64,000 bases of DNA from Macrosoma leucophasiata. Its lineage: Eukaryota; Arthropoda; Insecta; Lepidoptera; Hedylidae. Position numbers and translations under genes: made by a program. This document shows, in pieces, positions 11,291-21,300 of this stretch. The notes under the pieces were generated by a model that was given only the letters and a program-made list of their open reading frames with translations, searched no databases and had not been told where the DNA came from. The stretch is taken from positions 10,578,001 to 10,642,000 of the forward strand of contig JAWQUS010000019.1 in assembly GCA_036365455.1 (NCBI GenBank). Reading direction: 5' to 3'. The first letter of the stretch is position 1. The number at the start of each line of letters is the position of its first letter.

Positions 11291-11420
11291 TTATTCCCAT
11301 CGGCCCCCTCTGAGACCGCCACCGGGGTGGCCGTTGGGAATAAATAGTGCCAACGGCCACTCCGGTGGCCGTTAGTTTCATTTGCCCCCTTCGTAGTTAT
11401 ACTGCAATGGTTTATTAGGT
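11291..11420. repeat. GC-rich inverted spacer of the minisatellite complex
   Basis: CATCGGCCCCCTCTGAGACC, then CACCGGGGTGGCCGTTGG opposed to CCAACGGCCACTCCGGTGGC, then TTTGCCCCCTTCGTAG. The same spacer occurs at 11701-11840 and, inverted, at 17490-17572. Strong hairpin potential. Confidence 0.75.
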
Positions 11421-11439
11421 GATAGGTGACCATTTTTCA

Positions 11440-11690
11440 ATTTGACAATTAGTGTCAAAATGTAAATCCAAGATGGCAGCTGCATGGAGTTGACTACTTT
11501 TTCGTCATGGGTGTCGTTTTCATGGTTCATGAGGGTGTTGAATCCGATAGTGGTATCAATATGTAAGTCCAAGATGGCGGCTGCATGGAGTTTGTCAACT
11601 TTTTCGTCGTGGGTGTCGTTTTCATGGTTCTTGAGGATGTTGAATTCGATAGTGGTGTCAAAATATATGCCGAAAAAGTTGTCAACTGGT
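11440..11690 (+). repeat. Minisatellite type B units
   Basis: TGTAAATCCAAGATGGCAGC (11461) and TGTAAGTCCAAGATGGCGGC (11562) mark units ~101 bp apart, each with TCATGGGTGTCGTTTTCATGG or a close variant. Types A and B align along their whole unit (ATGGGT.TC, TTC..GGTT, GGGTG.T, ATCCAAGATGGCGG), so they share an ancestor. Confidence 0.8.
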
Positions 11691-11700
11691 CAAACTCGTT

Positions 11701-11840
11701 TATTCCCATCGGCCCCCTCTGAGCCCGGCACCGGGGTGGCCGTTGGCACTAATAAGTGGCGTTTACCACCCCGGTGCCCGTTAGTTCCATCTGCCTCCTT
11801 CGTAGTCATACTACAATGGTTTATTCGCATTTTGCATCGG
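11701..11840. repeat. GC-rich spacer, second copy
   Basis: CATCGGCCCCCTCTGAGCCC, GGCACCGGGGTGGCCGTTGG, then CCCGGTGCCCGTTAG and CTTCGTAGTCATACTACAAT. It is diverged from the 11291 copy. Confidence 0.7.
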
Positions 11841-11896
11841 ACGGTAAGAACCAATGAAAATTGAATTAAAACAAACTTGAGTATTAAAAAAGTTTT

Positions 11897-12006
11897 TGTA
11901 GTGAAACACACGTATGTTGGTTGAACACTGACTTTATTTAAAATACCCTACCATACAATTATAATGTATTATATGTACACCCTCCAATAAAGTACAATAT
12001 ATAACA
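11897..12006 (-). repeat. 3' LTR of the Mag-like element
   Basis: 110 bp, TG...CA on the coding strand (TGTTATATATTG ... TTTCACTACA). One difference from the other LTR was seen (ATTATAATG versus ATTATGATG). Confidence 0.9.
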
Positions 12007-12019
12007 TCCTTCCCCTTTC
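12007..12019 (-). other. Polypurine tract of the Mag-like element
   Basis: GAAAGGGGAAGGA on the coding strand directly precedes the TGTTATAT start of the 3' LTR, the expected place for plus-strand priming. Confidence 0.85.
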
Positions 12020-12267
12020 AAAATAAAACAAAAAAAAACGAAACAAATTTTACGCCAAAGGCAAATAATGCACTAAATGTAAAATATATTAATAAGCTGG
12101 TAGGCCTGGTAAGATACGTGTTCGTATCTTGTAATTAATAGGAAACAAGGAGAATAATAATAATTCTGTTACATAGCTATGTACTTATGTTCTAATAAGT
12201 AAACAAAAAAAAACTATAACCTTTAACCAACTATGAAAAAACACAAATCCAACATGCTATAACCAAT
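12020..12267. other. 3' untranslated part of the Mag-like element
   Basis: AT-rich, between the pol stop and the purine tract. No env-like reading frame. Confidence 0.6.
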
Positions 12268-14596
12268 TTATGTCGACCTGTTACTATCCGAACGCGTCAG
12301 CATACGTGCTGTTCTCTCCTTGGACCTACTAATAGATACCTGCGGCGGTGATGGTGGCATACCGTCGTCGCTGTCGGTGTAATAAGCGTCACACTCATCT
12401 GAATCATTGGAATAATCAACCTGCTGACTCTTTTGTTCAAAGTTAGCTATTTTACGCCGACGCCGAACACCTGACATAATAGTTTTATATTGAGAATTTG
12501 AAGTGGAATCATTATGCATGGATTTAGCTTTCACAATACTGGTACTATTTTTATCATATGATTGCCGTAACACCAACTGATTACGCGTACGTCGATATCT
12601 ATTACCATATTCATCCTCAACCACAAATGAACGGGGTTCACGTGTGCGTTCCACGACAGTCACCAGCTTCCTCAGTCCATTGGAAACCATTGTCACACTA
12701 TCGCCCAGCGCCAATTCTTCAAGAGGTCTTGTTGTCTTGTCATATTGATTTTTTACATCATTTCGTTGTTTTATCAATACCTGGTAATTGTGTTCATTAT
12801 TTACAGGTTCTCTTAATAACTCCGCAGTAATCGGCAAGTTTGTTTTCAATCGTCGACCCATCAGCATCTGTGCAGGCGAATCTAGCCCGCTTCGAGGAGT
12901 CGATCTAAAATTCAGTAAACTTAAATAAAAATCTTGACCCGAGTCTTTACATTTTTTCAGCATATTTTTTACTGTTTGTACCGCTCTCTCGCTTTTACCG
13001 TTGGATTGCGCATAATGCGGGGATGATGTCGTATGACATATTTCCCACTCTTGCATGAACTGTTTAAACGCGAATGAGCCGTATGCTGGTCCATTATCCG
13101 TAACCAATTCAGATGGAATACCGTGCCGCGAAAACTGCCATTTCATGAATTTTATAACATTTTTGCTTCCGATGCCAGTTAACTCCTCGACTTCGACAAA
13201 GTTTGAAAAATAGTCAACCAGTATAATATAGTTTTTTCTTTTGTGTGTAAAAATATCCGAAGCCAATTTATTCCACGGAAGCGGAGGCACCTGGTGCAGC
13301 AGCAGGGGCAGTCGGCGCGGGCGCGGCGCGTGCACGGCGCAGGCCTGGCAGCGGCGCACCGCGGCCTCCACGTCGGCGGCCATGCCCGGCCAGAACATCA
13401 CCTCGCGCGCCCGCTGCTTGCACCTCTCTATGCCCAGATGGCCCTCGTGCGTTCGTCGTATCATATCCGATCGCAGGCGGCGTGGAATGAATACTCGATT
13501 GCCCTTAAATATAATTCCATCACTGTAGTGTAATTCGTCTCTGTACGGCCAGAAGACACTGAGCGCGTAAACCATATCGCGTCTATTTTTTGGACAACCA
13601 TTTTTTATATATTTAATGAGGTTTTTACAATCACTATCCTGTACTATTTCTTCTCTAATTATTTTTAAATTTATATCACTAAAAGGCACATTCTCAAGCA
13701 TTAAACAAATTTGTAAATCCGTTTCTTCGCTAACATTCTCATTCATAATTTCGTTCAATGGTGCTCTCGACAAAGTATCCGCAATGTACATATATTTTCC
13801 AGGAATATATATCACCTTGATATCAAATCCTTGCACTCTCATCATCATCCTTTGTATACGCGCCGGTACCAAAACTAAAGGCTTGTTAAACAAAGCTTCT
13901 AAAGGCTTATGATCTGTTTGAACTGTTACATCCGACCTTCCATATATATATTGTCTAAATCGTTCCACAGCAAACACAATAGCGAGCATTTCTTTCTCTA
14001 TTTGTGCATACCTGGTCTGAGCATCTGTGAACGTGAGTGAAGCGAATTCCACCGGTCTGCCCTCCTGCAGCAGCATGGCCCCGACCGCTATACTGCTCGC
14101 GTCTACGGACAGAACTACCGGAGACTCCGTGTCATATATTGCTAACACCGGTGCACAAGTTAACTTTCGCTTCAATCCGTCGACTGCCTCACAGTGGCAG
14201 TGCTCCCATAACCATTCTACGTCCTTTTTCAGCAAACTCCTTAAAACGTTAACAGAATCAGAATAGTTGGGTATAAACTTTGATAAATAATTAATCATAC
14301 CTAAAAATCTTTCTAAAGATTTTTTATCATTAGGATAAGGCATTTCTAATATAGATTTTACTTTTGAATCGTCTACTTTCATACCGTTAACATTGAATTT
14401 ATGACCGAGATATGTAATCTCTGGTACGCCAAACTTACACTTTTCTCGGTTAAACTTAATACCTATACTTTGTGCTCGTTCTAATAAAGACGTTAACCTC
14501 TTGTCGTGTTCTTCTACAGTACGCCCCCATACTATAACATCGTCAGCAAATGACTCCACTCCCTCCAAATCCTCTAAATATTGTCGAAGTTTAGCG

Positions 14597-14656
14597 TGAA
14601 AAATTTCAGGAGCACAGCTAATAGTATGATATTAGCTGTGCTCCTGAAATTTTTCA
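14597..14656. repeat. Perfect 26-bp inverted repeat at the second pol break
   Basis: Arms 14597-14622 and 14631-14656 are exact complements with an 8-bp loop. On the coding strand the downstream arm is the native RT sequence (ISCAPEIF) and the upstream arm is its reverse-complement copy. Beside it lies a tandem duplicate of CAGTTTTTACGAT. Together they look like one multi-step template-switch scar. Confidence 0.9.
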
Positions 14657-15346
14657 ATCATCGTAAAAACTGGTAATCGTAAAAACTGATAACGGCCAAA
14701 AGGTGTACTAAAAGTACAAAGGTCAGCGCTGGCGTCATCGAGCTCAACCATCCAAAATCCGGAACGCGCATCTAACACGCTGTACACGCTCGCACCGCGA
14801 AGCTTTACCGCGAGCTCAGTCACCGTCGGCAGCGAATACTGCGCGCGCTTCACCGCGCGGTTTAGCGGCCTAGGATCTAAACAAACACGAATGCTGCCGT
14901 CTTTTTTAACCACTAACACTATTGCATTAACCCACTCTGTTGGATGTGTGACTTTTCTAACAACATTTAGTGATTCCATTCTTTTTATTTCTAATAATAA
15001 TTTGTTTTTAAGTCCTAACGGTATTTTTCTCGTGGGAGACATCACCGGTTGCACGTTCTTATCTATTACAATGGTATACTTTCCGGGTAACTTCCCTAAT
15101 CCTTGAAATAAACTGGAATATGTATTTAAGTTTATACTGTTTACACACTCAATTAATCCCAACAAAATACATGCTTCTAATCCCAATATATTTTGACATT
15201 TTAGATCGGCAATAACAAAAGGTAAATTGAAACATTTATTTTTATAAGTAATATCTAGGTTTATCGCACCAATAATAGGCAACCGATTACCAGTAAAGGA
15301 ATGTACTCTTTTCAAAAATGGTTTTAATTGTTGTGTACGAAATTAT

Positions 15347-15390
15347 ATATCAAAGTATACATGTATATTTATATATGTATACTTTGATAT
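15347..15390. repeat. Perfect 16-bp inverted repeat at the first gag-pol break
   Basis: Arms 15347-15362 and 15375-15390 are complementary, loop 12 bp, AT-rich. The TAA stop follows immediately on the coding strand. It sits just past the protease DTG. Confidence 0.85.
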
Positions 15391-16498
15391 TACATTAATC
15401 ATCGAGCCTGTGTCTATTTTAATCGAAATATTGTTACCTTTACAATTTATAAATTCAAACCATTCTTTATTTGACTTACCGATATCTTTATTAGCATGTA
15501 CAGTATCCACATAAAACATATCCTTACTGTCACTGCATTCCTCCGAATCGAAACTTAAATTTAGCACTTTACGCATTGTTTTCTTGTGCTCACACACTCG
15601 CGAAAAATGACCTTTTTTATCGCATATAAAACACAATGCATTACGCGCCGGACACCATTCATCGCCAGTACAGTTAGAATCACCGCAACTTGCACACATT
15701 GAACCTGCAGCCCGCGGTGCCGTCCACGCAGCCGGCGGCGGCCCGCGGCGCGCACCGCGCCAGCCGCCTCGTGCGCCTCGTGCGCCGCGCCGGCCCATGC
15801 GCCAGCGCCCGCCGCGCTCATACACCGCATCCACAGCTGCCTGAGTCATCACTTTGCCATCGCCATCGATCGATACACTTTCTTCCTTTGAGATTTCCGC
15901 CGCTTGACAAACAGAAATAGCCTTCGATAGTGTCAAGTCTTCCGTCCGTAGTAATCGATCTCGTACAATGTTATTTATTATGCCACATACAATTTTATCT
16001 CGCAGTAAGCTTTCTTGTAAGGATCCAAATTCGCACTCTTTACTAAGTAACCTCAGCGAAGTTACGTAATCATCAATACTCTCACACTCTTGCTGGTTAC
16101 GGGTAAAGAACTTATACCTCTTGACGGTAATATTCGGTTTTATGCCAAAGTAATAATCGAATTTTTTCAAAACGCAGTTAATATCGTCGTCCGTTTCACC
16201 GTCTACGAATGTAAAAGTTGAAAACACTTCGTATCCCGCTGATCCAATTAGGTTCACCAATAAACTGGCCTGTACGTCTTTAGGCTCTTTGCTCACTCCA
16301 GAGGCCTTCAGAAATACATCAAATTGTTTCCGCCATTGACGCCACGACTCCGACCGCGCGGCCGGACCCCCTTCAAGGCATAACTCTGCTGGAGGACGCG
16401 CGTGTTCCATATTTTTTATCACAAACAAAAACAAACACGATATTTTGCAAGTACACAACTTGAAATTAAACTACTAAAGCGGGTTTTTAATTATAATT

Positions 16499-16516
16499 CG
16501 CGCACCGCTGTCACCA
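16499..16516 (-). other. Primer binding site of the Mag-like element
   Basis: TGGTGACAGCGGTGCGCG begins directly at the end of the 5' LTR. It starts with TGG, the complement of the CCA end of a tRNA. Which tRNA cannot be decided by eye; a serine tRNA primes Mag itself. Confidence 0.75.
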
Positions 16517-16626
16517 TGTAGTGAAACACACGTATGTTGGTTGAACACTGACTTTATTTAAAATACCCTACCATACAATTATGATGTATTATATGTACAC
16601 CCTCCAATAAAGTACAATATATAACA
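16517..16626 (-). repeat. 5' LTR of the Mag-like element
   Basis: Pair of the LTR at 11897-12006, 110 bp, one difference seen. Confidence 0.9.
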
Positions 16627-16985
16627 ATTTTATATTGGTAAATAATTTTGGGATGTTTTCATAATTTTCTAATGATAATAAAAACAATTTTCTTACCTTA
16701 ATTATTTAAAGAATATTATAAATTTAATTTTCCTTTCTAGGGTATATTAGCAGATACTCTTACAATAATTTATGTGGAGAATAAATATGTTATAACAAAT
16801 AAGTACTAAAATTTCAAGTGTTTTGTCATTATTATGTTATTTTGTTTGTTTATTCGTTTTATGACATTTCTATATGGAACAGTTCTTAAGTAGTAAATAA
16901 CAATTTGCAAAGTCACAGTTTTTTGCACCAATATAACAAAATATTATTACAAAATTTAAATATTTTTTAATAGCTACAATCATTT
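16627..16985. other. AT-rich flank, no gene
   Basis: Very AT-rich sequence between the LTR element and the inverted type B units; probably the centre of the minisatellite complex before the insertion. Confidence 0.4.
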
Positions 16986-16987
16986 AC

Positions 16988-17402
16988 ATTTTGACACGAC
17001 TATCGAATTCTACACCCCCAAGAACCATTACCACGACACCCATGACAAAAAAGTTGACAACTCCATGCAGCCGCCATCTCGGATTTACATTTTGAAATCA
17101 CTATCGGATTCGACACCCCCATAAACCATCAAAACGACACCCATGATGAAAAAGATGTCGACTCCATGCAGCCGCCATCTTGGCTTTTCATTTTAACACC
17201 AATATCGAATTCAACACCCCCATAAACCATCAAAACGACACCCATGATGAAAAAGATGTCGACTCCATGCAGCCGCCATCTTGGCTTTTCATTTTAACAC
17301 CAATATCGAATTCAACACCCTCAAGAACCATGAAAACGACACCCATGACGAAAAAATTGACAACTCCATGCAGCCGCCATCTTGGATTTACATTTTGACA
17401 CC
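16988..17402 (-). repeat. Minisatellite type B, four inverted ~100-bp units
   Basis: CCATGCAGCCGCCATCT(T/C)GG recurs at about 17064, 17164, 17264 and 17364. Each unit carries AACGACACCCATGA or a close variant. These are the reverse complement of the units at 11440-11690. Confidence 0.85.
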
Positions 17403-17489
17403 AATTGTCAAATTATAATTGTTAATAATAGTAAAAAATAGTCACCTAAGTCAAATTTTACTATTGATACCTAACGTCCGATGCGAAAT

Positions 17490-17572
17490 GCGAATAAACC
17501 ATTGCAGTATTACTACGAAGGGGGCAAATGAAACTAACGGCCACCGGGGTGGCCGTTGGGAATAAAGGTCCG
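17490..17572. repeat. GC-rich spacer, inverted copy
   Basis: ACTACGAAGGGGGCAAATGA and GGCCACCGGGGTGGCCGTTG are the reverse complement of the spacer near 11330-11400. Confidence 0.75.
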
Positions 17573-17822
17573 TTTTCAGATACAAGATGGCAGACAGACT
17601 TTTTTTGAAAATGTCATATGGATATCAATTTTGAGGTTTCTTGGGGTGCTGATAACGAAAATTGCATACGTTTTCAGATCCAAGATGGCAAATAGACTTT
17701 TTTCTTCAAAATGTGATATGGGTATCAATATTATTAAAAGAAAGTCTGTCCGCCATCTTGGATCCGAAAACGGTTGCCTCTTTCGTAATCAGCACCCCAA
17801 GAAACCACAAAATTGACACCCA
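17573..17822. repeat. Minisatellite type A units, direct then inverted
   Basis: Plus-strand units (GATACAAGATGGCAGACAG at about 17580, GATCCAAGATGGCAAATAG at about 17678) are followed by a minus-strand unit (CTGTCCGCCATCTTGGATCC at about 17748). The array therefore folds back on itself at about 17735. Confidence 0.75.
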
Positions 17823-18559
17823 TCATCATAGGTTAACTGACATCCCATACCCATTTTACTCACATGAAAATTGTGTGCCTTCAAGCTCTACCATTGAAGC
17901 TCTACTACCGTACGTTACCACTTAGCAGCAGGTAAATTATAGACATGTTAATATAACTACACAAATATTAATATAATGCGGTGCTGCTGATCGATGAAGT
18001 ATGAAGAGTAATCGGTTTTGAGTGTTCTTTTAAAAAAATGTATAAAAGTAATGAAACATTGTCACATTAACTTATTATCACTTTCATACCATCGGGTACA
18101 CCACCCGGAACTAAGCAGTTGATCTGTATTTCATATCTTTGACGCAATGTTCCAAATGTTCCGAATGTTCCAAATGATGCATAAAATGATTCGGCACAGT
18201 TTAGTGTTTCAGATGCTAATGTTCCATCCACCACTGTCATATTTAAAAAAATCTACATATGTAACTATACAAATATCGATATGGACAATAAAAAAATATC
18301 GATATTGTATATATCACAACACTAGTGAAGATTGTCGTTTTAGTTCAATTTAATAATTATTAAAGGGTCTTTAGGGTAACGGTGGTATTAAATATCTTTA
18401 ACTATACCTCCTCGATTTACTGGAGGTCTTACTTTTCATTTTACGTGTTAAAATAACACAAAACGGCATTTTTACCCCGAGATGTGTTGTTCTAAGCTGT
18501 CTACACGACACTACGAGCGGCGAACGAATGGTTCGGTCGAACTGTGTGTGTTCAGGCAT
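17823..18559. other. No recognisable gene
   Basis: A decayed Rep-A scrap may be present around 17880-17940 (CTCTACTACC, TTAGCAGCAGGTAA). At 18145-18230 there is a run of short degenerate ATGTTCCAAATG-like steps. Otherwise unassigned. Confidence 0.4.
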
Positions 18560-18755
18560 AGTTGTGGTGCGCTTGCCACGCCCACATTACCATTCCATCT
18601 TTATTTTATCTATTCCGTGGGCTGAACAGTCAGATTCGTGACTTCCTGCCCATAGAGTGTAAATTGTGGAACGAACTTCCCTCTGCGATATTCCCCCGGC
18701 GCTATAATATGGGGTTCTTTAAAACTGGCGTCAAGAGTCCTTCAGGGCTGTGAGC
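18560..18755 (+). pseudogene. C-terminal fragment of a LINE reverse transcriptase ORF
   Basis: The translation contains SQIRDFLPIECKLWNELPS followed by AIFPRRYNMGFFKTGV. The [FL]IP..C.LWNELPS..FP..Y....FK pattern is typical of the end of non-LTR retrotransposon ORF2 proteins in moths. It ends at a stop ~37 bp before a Rep-A copy begins. The 5' part is missing. Confidence 0.65.
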
Positions 18756-18791
18756 GCCCTGGCAACTCCCCTGTGTTGCAAATTTTAACTC

Positions 18792-19073
18792 GGGGTAGAG
18801 CTCCAGTGACGGAGCTCGCGGGCGTAGGAACCACCGCATTACCTAATGTACTTGGCGCTAAATGGTAGTGTTCAGCACTATCGTGTTCCGGTCAGGTGGT
18901 AATGTACGGCCCTGTAATTTCCGGCACAGGGGCATAACACCTTAGGCTTCAGGAGTGGCAACGCATCTGCATTTAGACCTCTGGTTATTGTGTGGGTGTC
19001 TATAGGCTGCAGTCATCACTTAACATCAATGTGAACTGCATGCATGTTTGCCACTTTTATTACATAAAAAAAA
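18792..19073 (+). mobile_element. Rep-A directly behind a LINE C-terminus
   Basis: Standard Rep-A body and an A-rich end (TTATTACATAAAAAAAA). Its position right after a LINE ORF end raises the possibility that Rep-A is the 3' untranslated region of that LINE. Confidence 0.8.
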
Positions 19074-19124
19074 TTCAACGGCGACTGTAAACACTTTTCA
19101 TCAGGTTATCCGTCTGCTTGTCTG

Positions 19125-19500
19125 TTAATCCTTTGACACAAATACATTTTGCATTAAAATGTTTGTAGTGGAAGTTTGTGTATCACTAAAAACATGCCCT
19201 TGACAGTGACTCCAGCACTTAACATGTTTTCGCAATAGAAACCATAATTCCAAATCCAATGTTGCGTGAGACGTAAAGCCATCATGTTTATACCTGCATA
19301 TAAAACGTTGCAGCTTTATCACCATTGTTCGGCGGGCTCGAGGTTTATTTTATTCTGAGATAGAGCTTGAGATGTGGACGTCAAAATTGTCGATCGTAAA
19401 AATGAGCAGTACCTCTGCACATGTCAAATTCTGACCCGGCTACATTTGTTTCCATTATACCCAATTTTTTGGGAATAATCTTATCTTTATATGTAAAGAT
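19125..19500. other. No recognisable gene
   Basis: Short minus-strand frames (66 and 61 codons) without recognisable domains; nothing else is seen. Confidence 0.4.
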
Positions 19501-19511
19501 GGTAGTGAAAA

Positions 19512-19605
19512 TAGATACAGTTCGCATTGATGGTAAGTTGTGCAGTCTATAGGCTGCTATCATCACTCAACATTCATGTGAAATGCATACTTGTTTATTA
19601 TTTAT
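19512..19605. repeat. Rep-A fold-back fragment
   Basis: A minus-strand piece (CAGTTCGCATTGATGGTAAG) is joined at about 19540 to a plus-strand piece (GTCTATAGGCTGC...ATGTGAAATGCAT) of the same Rep-A segment, forming a small inverted repeat. Confidence 0.6.
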
Positions 19606-19647
19606 ACTTGTTTGTCACCCTCGACACTTTTTTTTTCTTTTTTTGTG

Positions 19648-19912
19648 TTTTTTTTCTGCAATGAAATTGGCAAAACTTATATGCAGTTTACATTGATGTT
19701 AAGTGATGACTGCAGCCTATAGACACCCACACAATGATCAAAATGCAGATGCGTTGTCATTCCTGAGGCCTAAGGTGTTATGCCTCTGAGCCGGAAATTA
19801 CAGGGCCCTACCTTACCATCAAGAAACACGATTAGTGCTGAATTTTATATATTATATTTATTTATGGTAGATAGATTAGGTAATGAGGTGGTGCTTACAT
19901 CCTCGAGCTCTG
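19648..19912 (-). mobile_element. Rep-A retroposon
   Basis: Minus copy with the tail complement TTTTTTTCTGCAATGAAATTGG. A deletion removes part of the GGAACACGA...TTTAGCGG portion. Confidence 0.75.
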
Positions 19913-19962
19913 AAATTCTTCCAGTAAGAAAAGGGAAGGTTTGTAACTTTCTATGAGTTTTT

Positions 19963-20248
19963 CACTGGTGGTAGAGCTTCAATGACGGAGCTCGTGGGCG
20001 TAGGCACCACCGCATTACCTAATATACTTGCCGCTAAATAGTAGTGTTCACCATTATCGTGTTCCGGTCAGTTGGTAATGTACGGCCCTGTAATTTCCGG
20101 CACAGAGTCATAACACCTTAGGCCTCAGGAGTGGTAACGCATCTGCATTTTGACCTTGGTCTTTGTGTGGGTGTCTATAGGCTGCAGTCATCACTTAACA
20201 TCAATGTGAACTGCATGCTTGACTGCCACTACCATAACATAAAAAAAA
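19963..20248 (+). mobile_element. Rep-A retroposon, full length
   Basis: ACTGGTGGTAGAGCTTCAAT to CCATAACATAAAAAAAA. It lies head-to-head with the 19648-19912 copy, about 50 bp apart. Confidence 0.85.
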
Positions 20249-20934
20249 GTCAAAAATTACTAGTGCACAAAAATGCTATATGTATTGAAAATTTTAGAAA
20301 CTTTGTTTCCTTTACTATTTGTAACCAAAACACAGTCAAGTGCGATAGGCACGTCAAGTTACGGTCTATCCTTCGAAGGGTATGTATAAAAACACCGTAT
20401 GTAAAAAATAGCAACGGAAACACACCCATCCCGTGCGGCACGTTGTGGAAATAAAAAGGGGCGTCGCAAGGGTAGTTTTATGTAAGTTTTACTCGTCACA
20501 TTATCCGAAAGAATACGGCCTATCTGTACCGGCCAGCCTTACCTGTGTTTACGATAGTCGATTTATGATTTAAATGGAGGGTTTTTTATGTGAGTAGACC
20601 AAATTTATGTTGATGGGTTGGCAAAATTCTTCAATGGGATGTATGTATCTTCGCGCCAGGTCCCTAACGGGGTAGGCAGAGAGTGTAGAGCGCCAGATAT
20701 CCCGGTCCTGACAAACCTCTCGTGCCTCGTCTACCTTTATCATTCTCTTCATACATGCACGCCGATTCCTAAGACTTTTGACCCCACCATCAGACAGAAC
20801 TCGACCTATTTGGTCATGGTCATTTTCCTATAACGAGCAATTCTTGTAGATATTTAGATTGAAGTGCTCTAGTGCTTCTAGTGCTCTATATGTTTTATCT
20901 GCAGTAAAAATAGCAACTTTATATAAATCACCGT
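20249..20934. other. No recognisable gene
   Basis: Around 20650-20720 CCCTAACGGGGTAGGCAGAG resembles the CCCCGAAGGGGTAGGCAGAGG tail block of SINE T1, probably a LINE 3'-end remnant. The rest is unassigned. Confidence 0.4.
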
Positions 20935-21300
20935 GTAAGATATACATTATTAGTTTTACACCGACCCTAAATCGGTTAATAATTTAAAAAAATGGTAAGC
21001 AAAATTTGACGCATCAGTGTGGGACTTCGGTGGCTTAGTGGTAAAGCGACTGGACTGAGGTCGCAGGTTCGATTCCTGCTCAAAGTCAAATTTTGCTTTC
21101 CGTTTTTTCTTTTATTTCTAAAGTTCACTCGCATGTGATATTGCGAAAAATAGATATTACAATTATTAAGGGAACAGCGACATCTAAGCGATTTTGTATA
21201 AACTGCAAAGTCTATCATATCGGTTGTATAGTTATTAATTAGTTATCAATGGATGTCGTCCGCCGACCACAAATCGGTTAAAAAAAAAAGGGAAAGCAAA
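20935..21300 (+). mobile_element. tRNA-like repeat T2b, first unit and body of second
   Basis: The tRNA-like core at about 21028-21090 (GACTTCGGTGGCTTAGTGG, then GCAGGTTCGATTCCTGC) lacks the anticodon arm. It is followed by a body (TTCACTCGCATGTGATATTG, CAATTATTAAGGGAACAGCG, AACTGCAAAGTCTATCATAT). The body is homologous to the T2 body, and a second core resumes at 22185 after a MITE insertion. Confidence 0.7.

Larger units (their letters stand above)
12268..16458 (-). pseudogene. gag-pol polyprotein broken by two in-frame TAA stops
   Basis: The three open segments (15343-16458, 14632-15315, 12268-14568) are all in one frame, about 1397 codons in total. The likely start is the second ATG, near 16410. 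Domains in order: gag with a cysteine-rich segment then a CX2CX4HX4C knuckle (CFICDKKGHFSRVC); protease DTG; RT with CLDPRPLN and a FADD active site; RNase H (SVDAS, TDHKPLE, DTLSRA); integrase HHCC zinc module, catalytic core (ASDIF, TDNGPAYG, NGKSERAV). The first TAA (15343-15345) cuts just after the protease active site. The second (14632-14634) replaces the FGI part of the LPFGI(S)CAPE motif of RT. Each stop sits at a perfect inverted repeat absent from an uninterrupted polyprotein. A product would lack working protease/RT, so it can move only if helped in trans. Confidence 0.9.
11897..16626 (-). mobile_element. Ty3/Gypsy LTR retrotransposon, Mag-like, inactivated
   Basis: Element of 4730 bp with 110-bp LTRs, a TGG-starting primer site flush with the 5' LTR, a purine tract before the 3' LTR, and one gag-protease-RT-RNase H-integrase frame. 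Short LTRs, overall size and protein style resemble Mag-clade (K02A2.6-like) elements of moths. Flanks read GTTTT and ATTTT, so the target duplication is not clean. It splits the minisatellite complex (A/B units to the left, inverted B units to the right), showing it inserted later. The LTRs differ at one base seen, so it is young, yet two in-frame stops break the polyprotein. Confidence 0.9.

Noticed and set aside
10933..11313. 126-codon repetitive open frame
   Set aside because: It is a read-through of ~100-bp minisatellite units; overlapping frames on both strands are equally open.
13241..13533. Plus-strand open frames inside the Mag-like pol
   Set aside because: They are shadows of the minus-strand integrase region.
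12268..16458. Programmed stop readthrough in the Mag-like element
   Set aside because: The stops lie inside the protease and RT domains, not between gag and pol, and come with inserted hairpin sequence that destroys a conserved RT motif.
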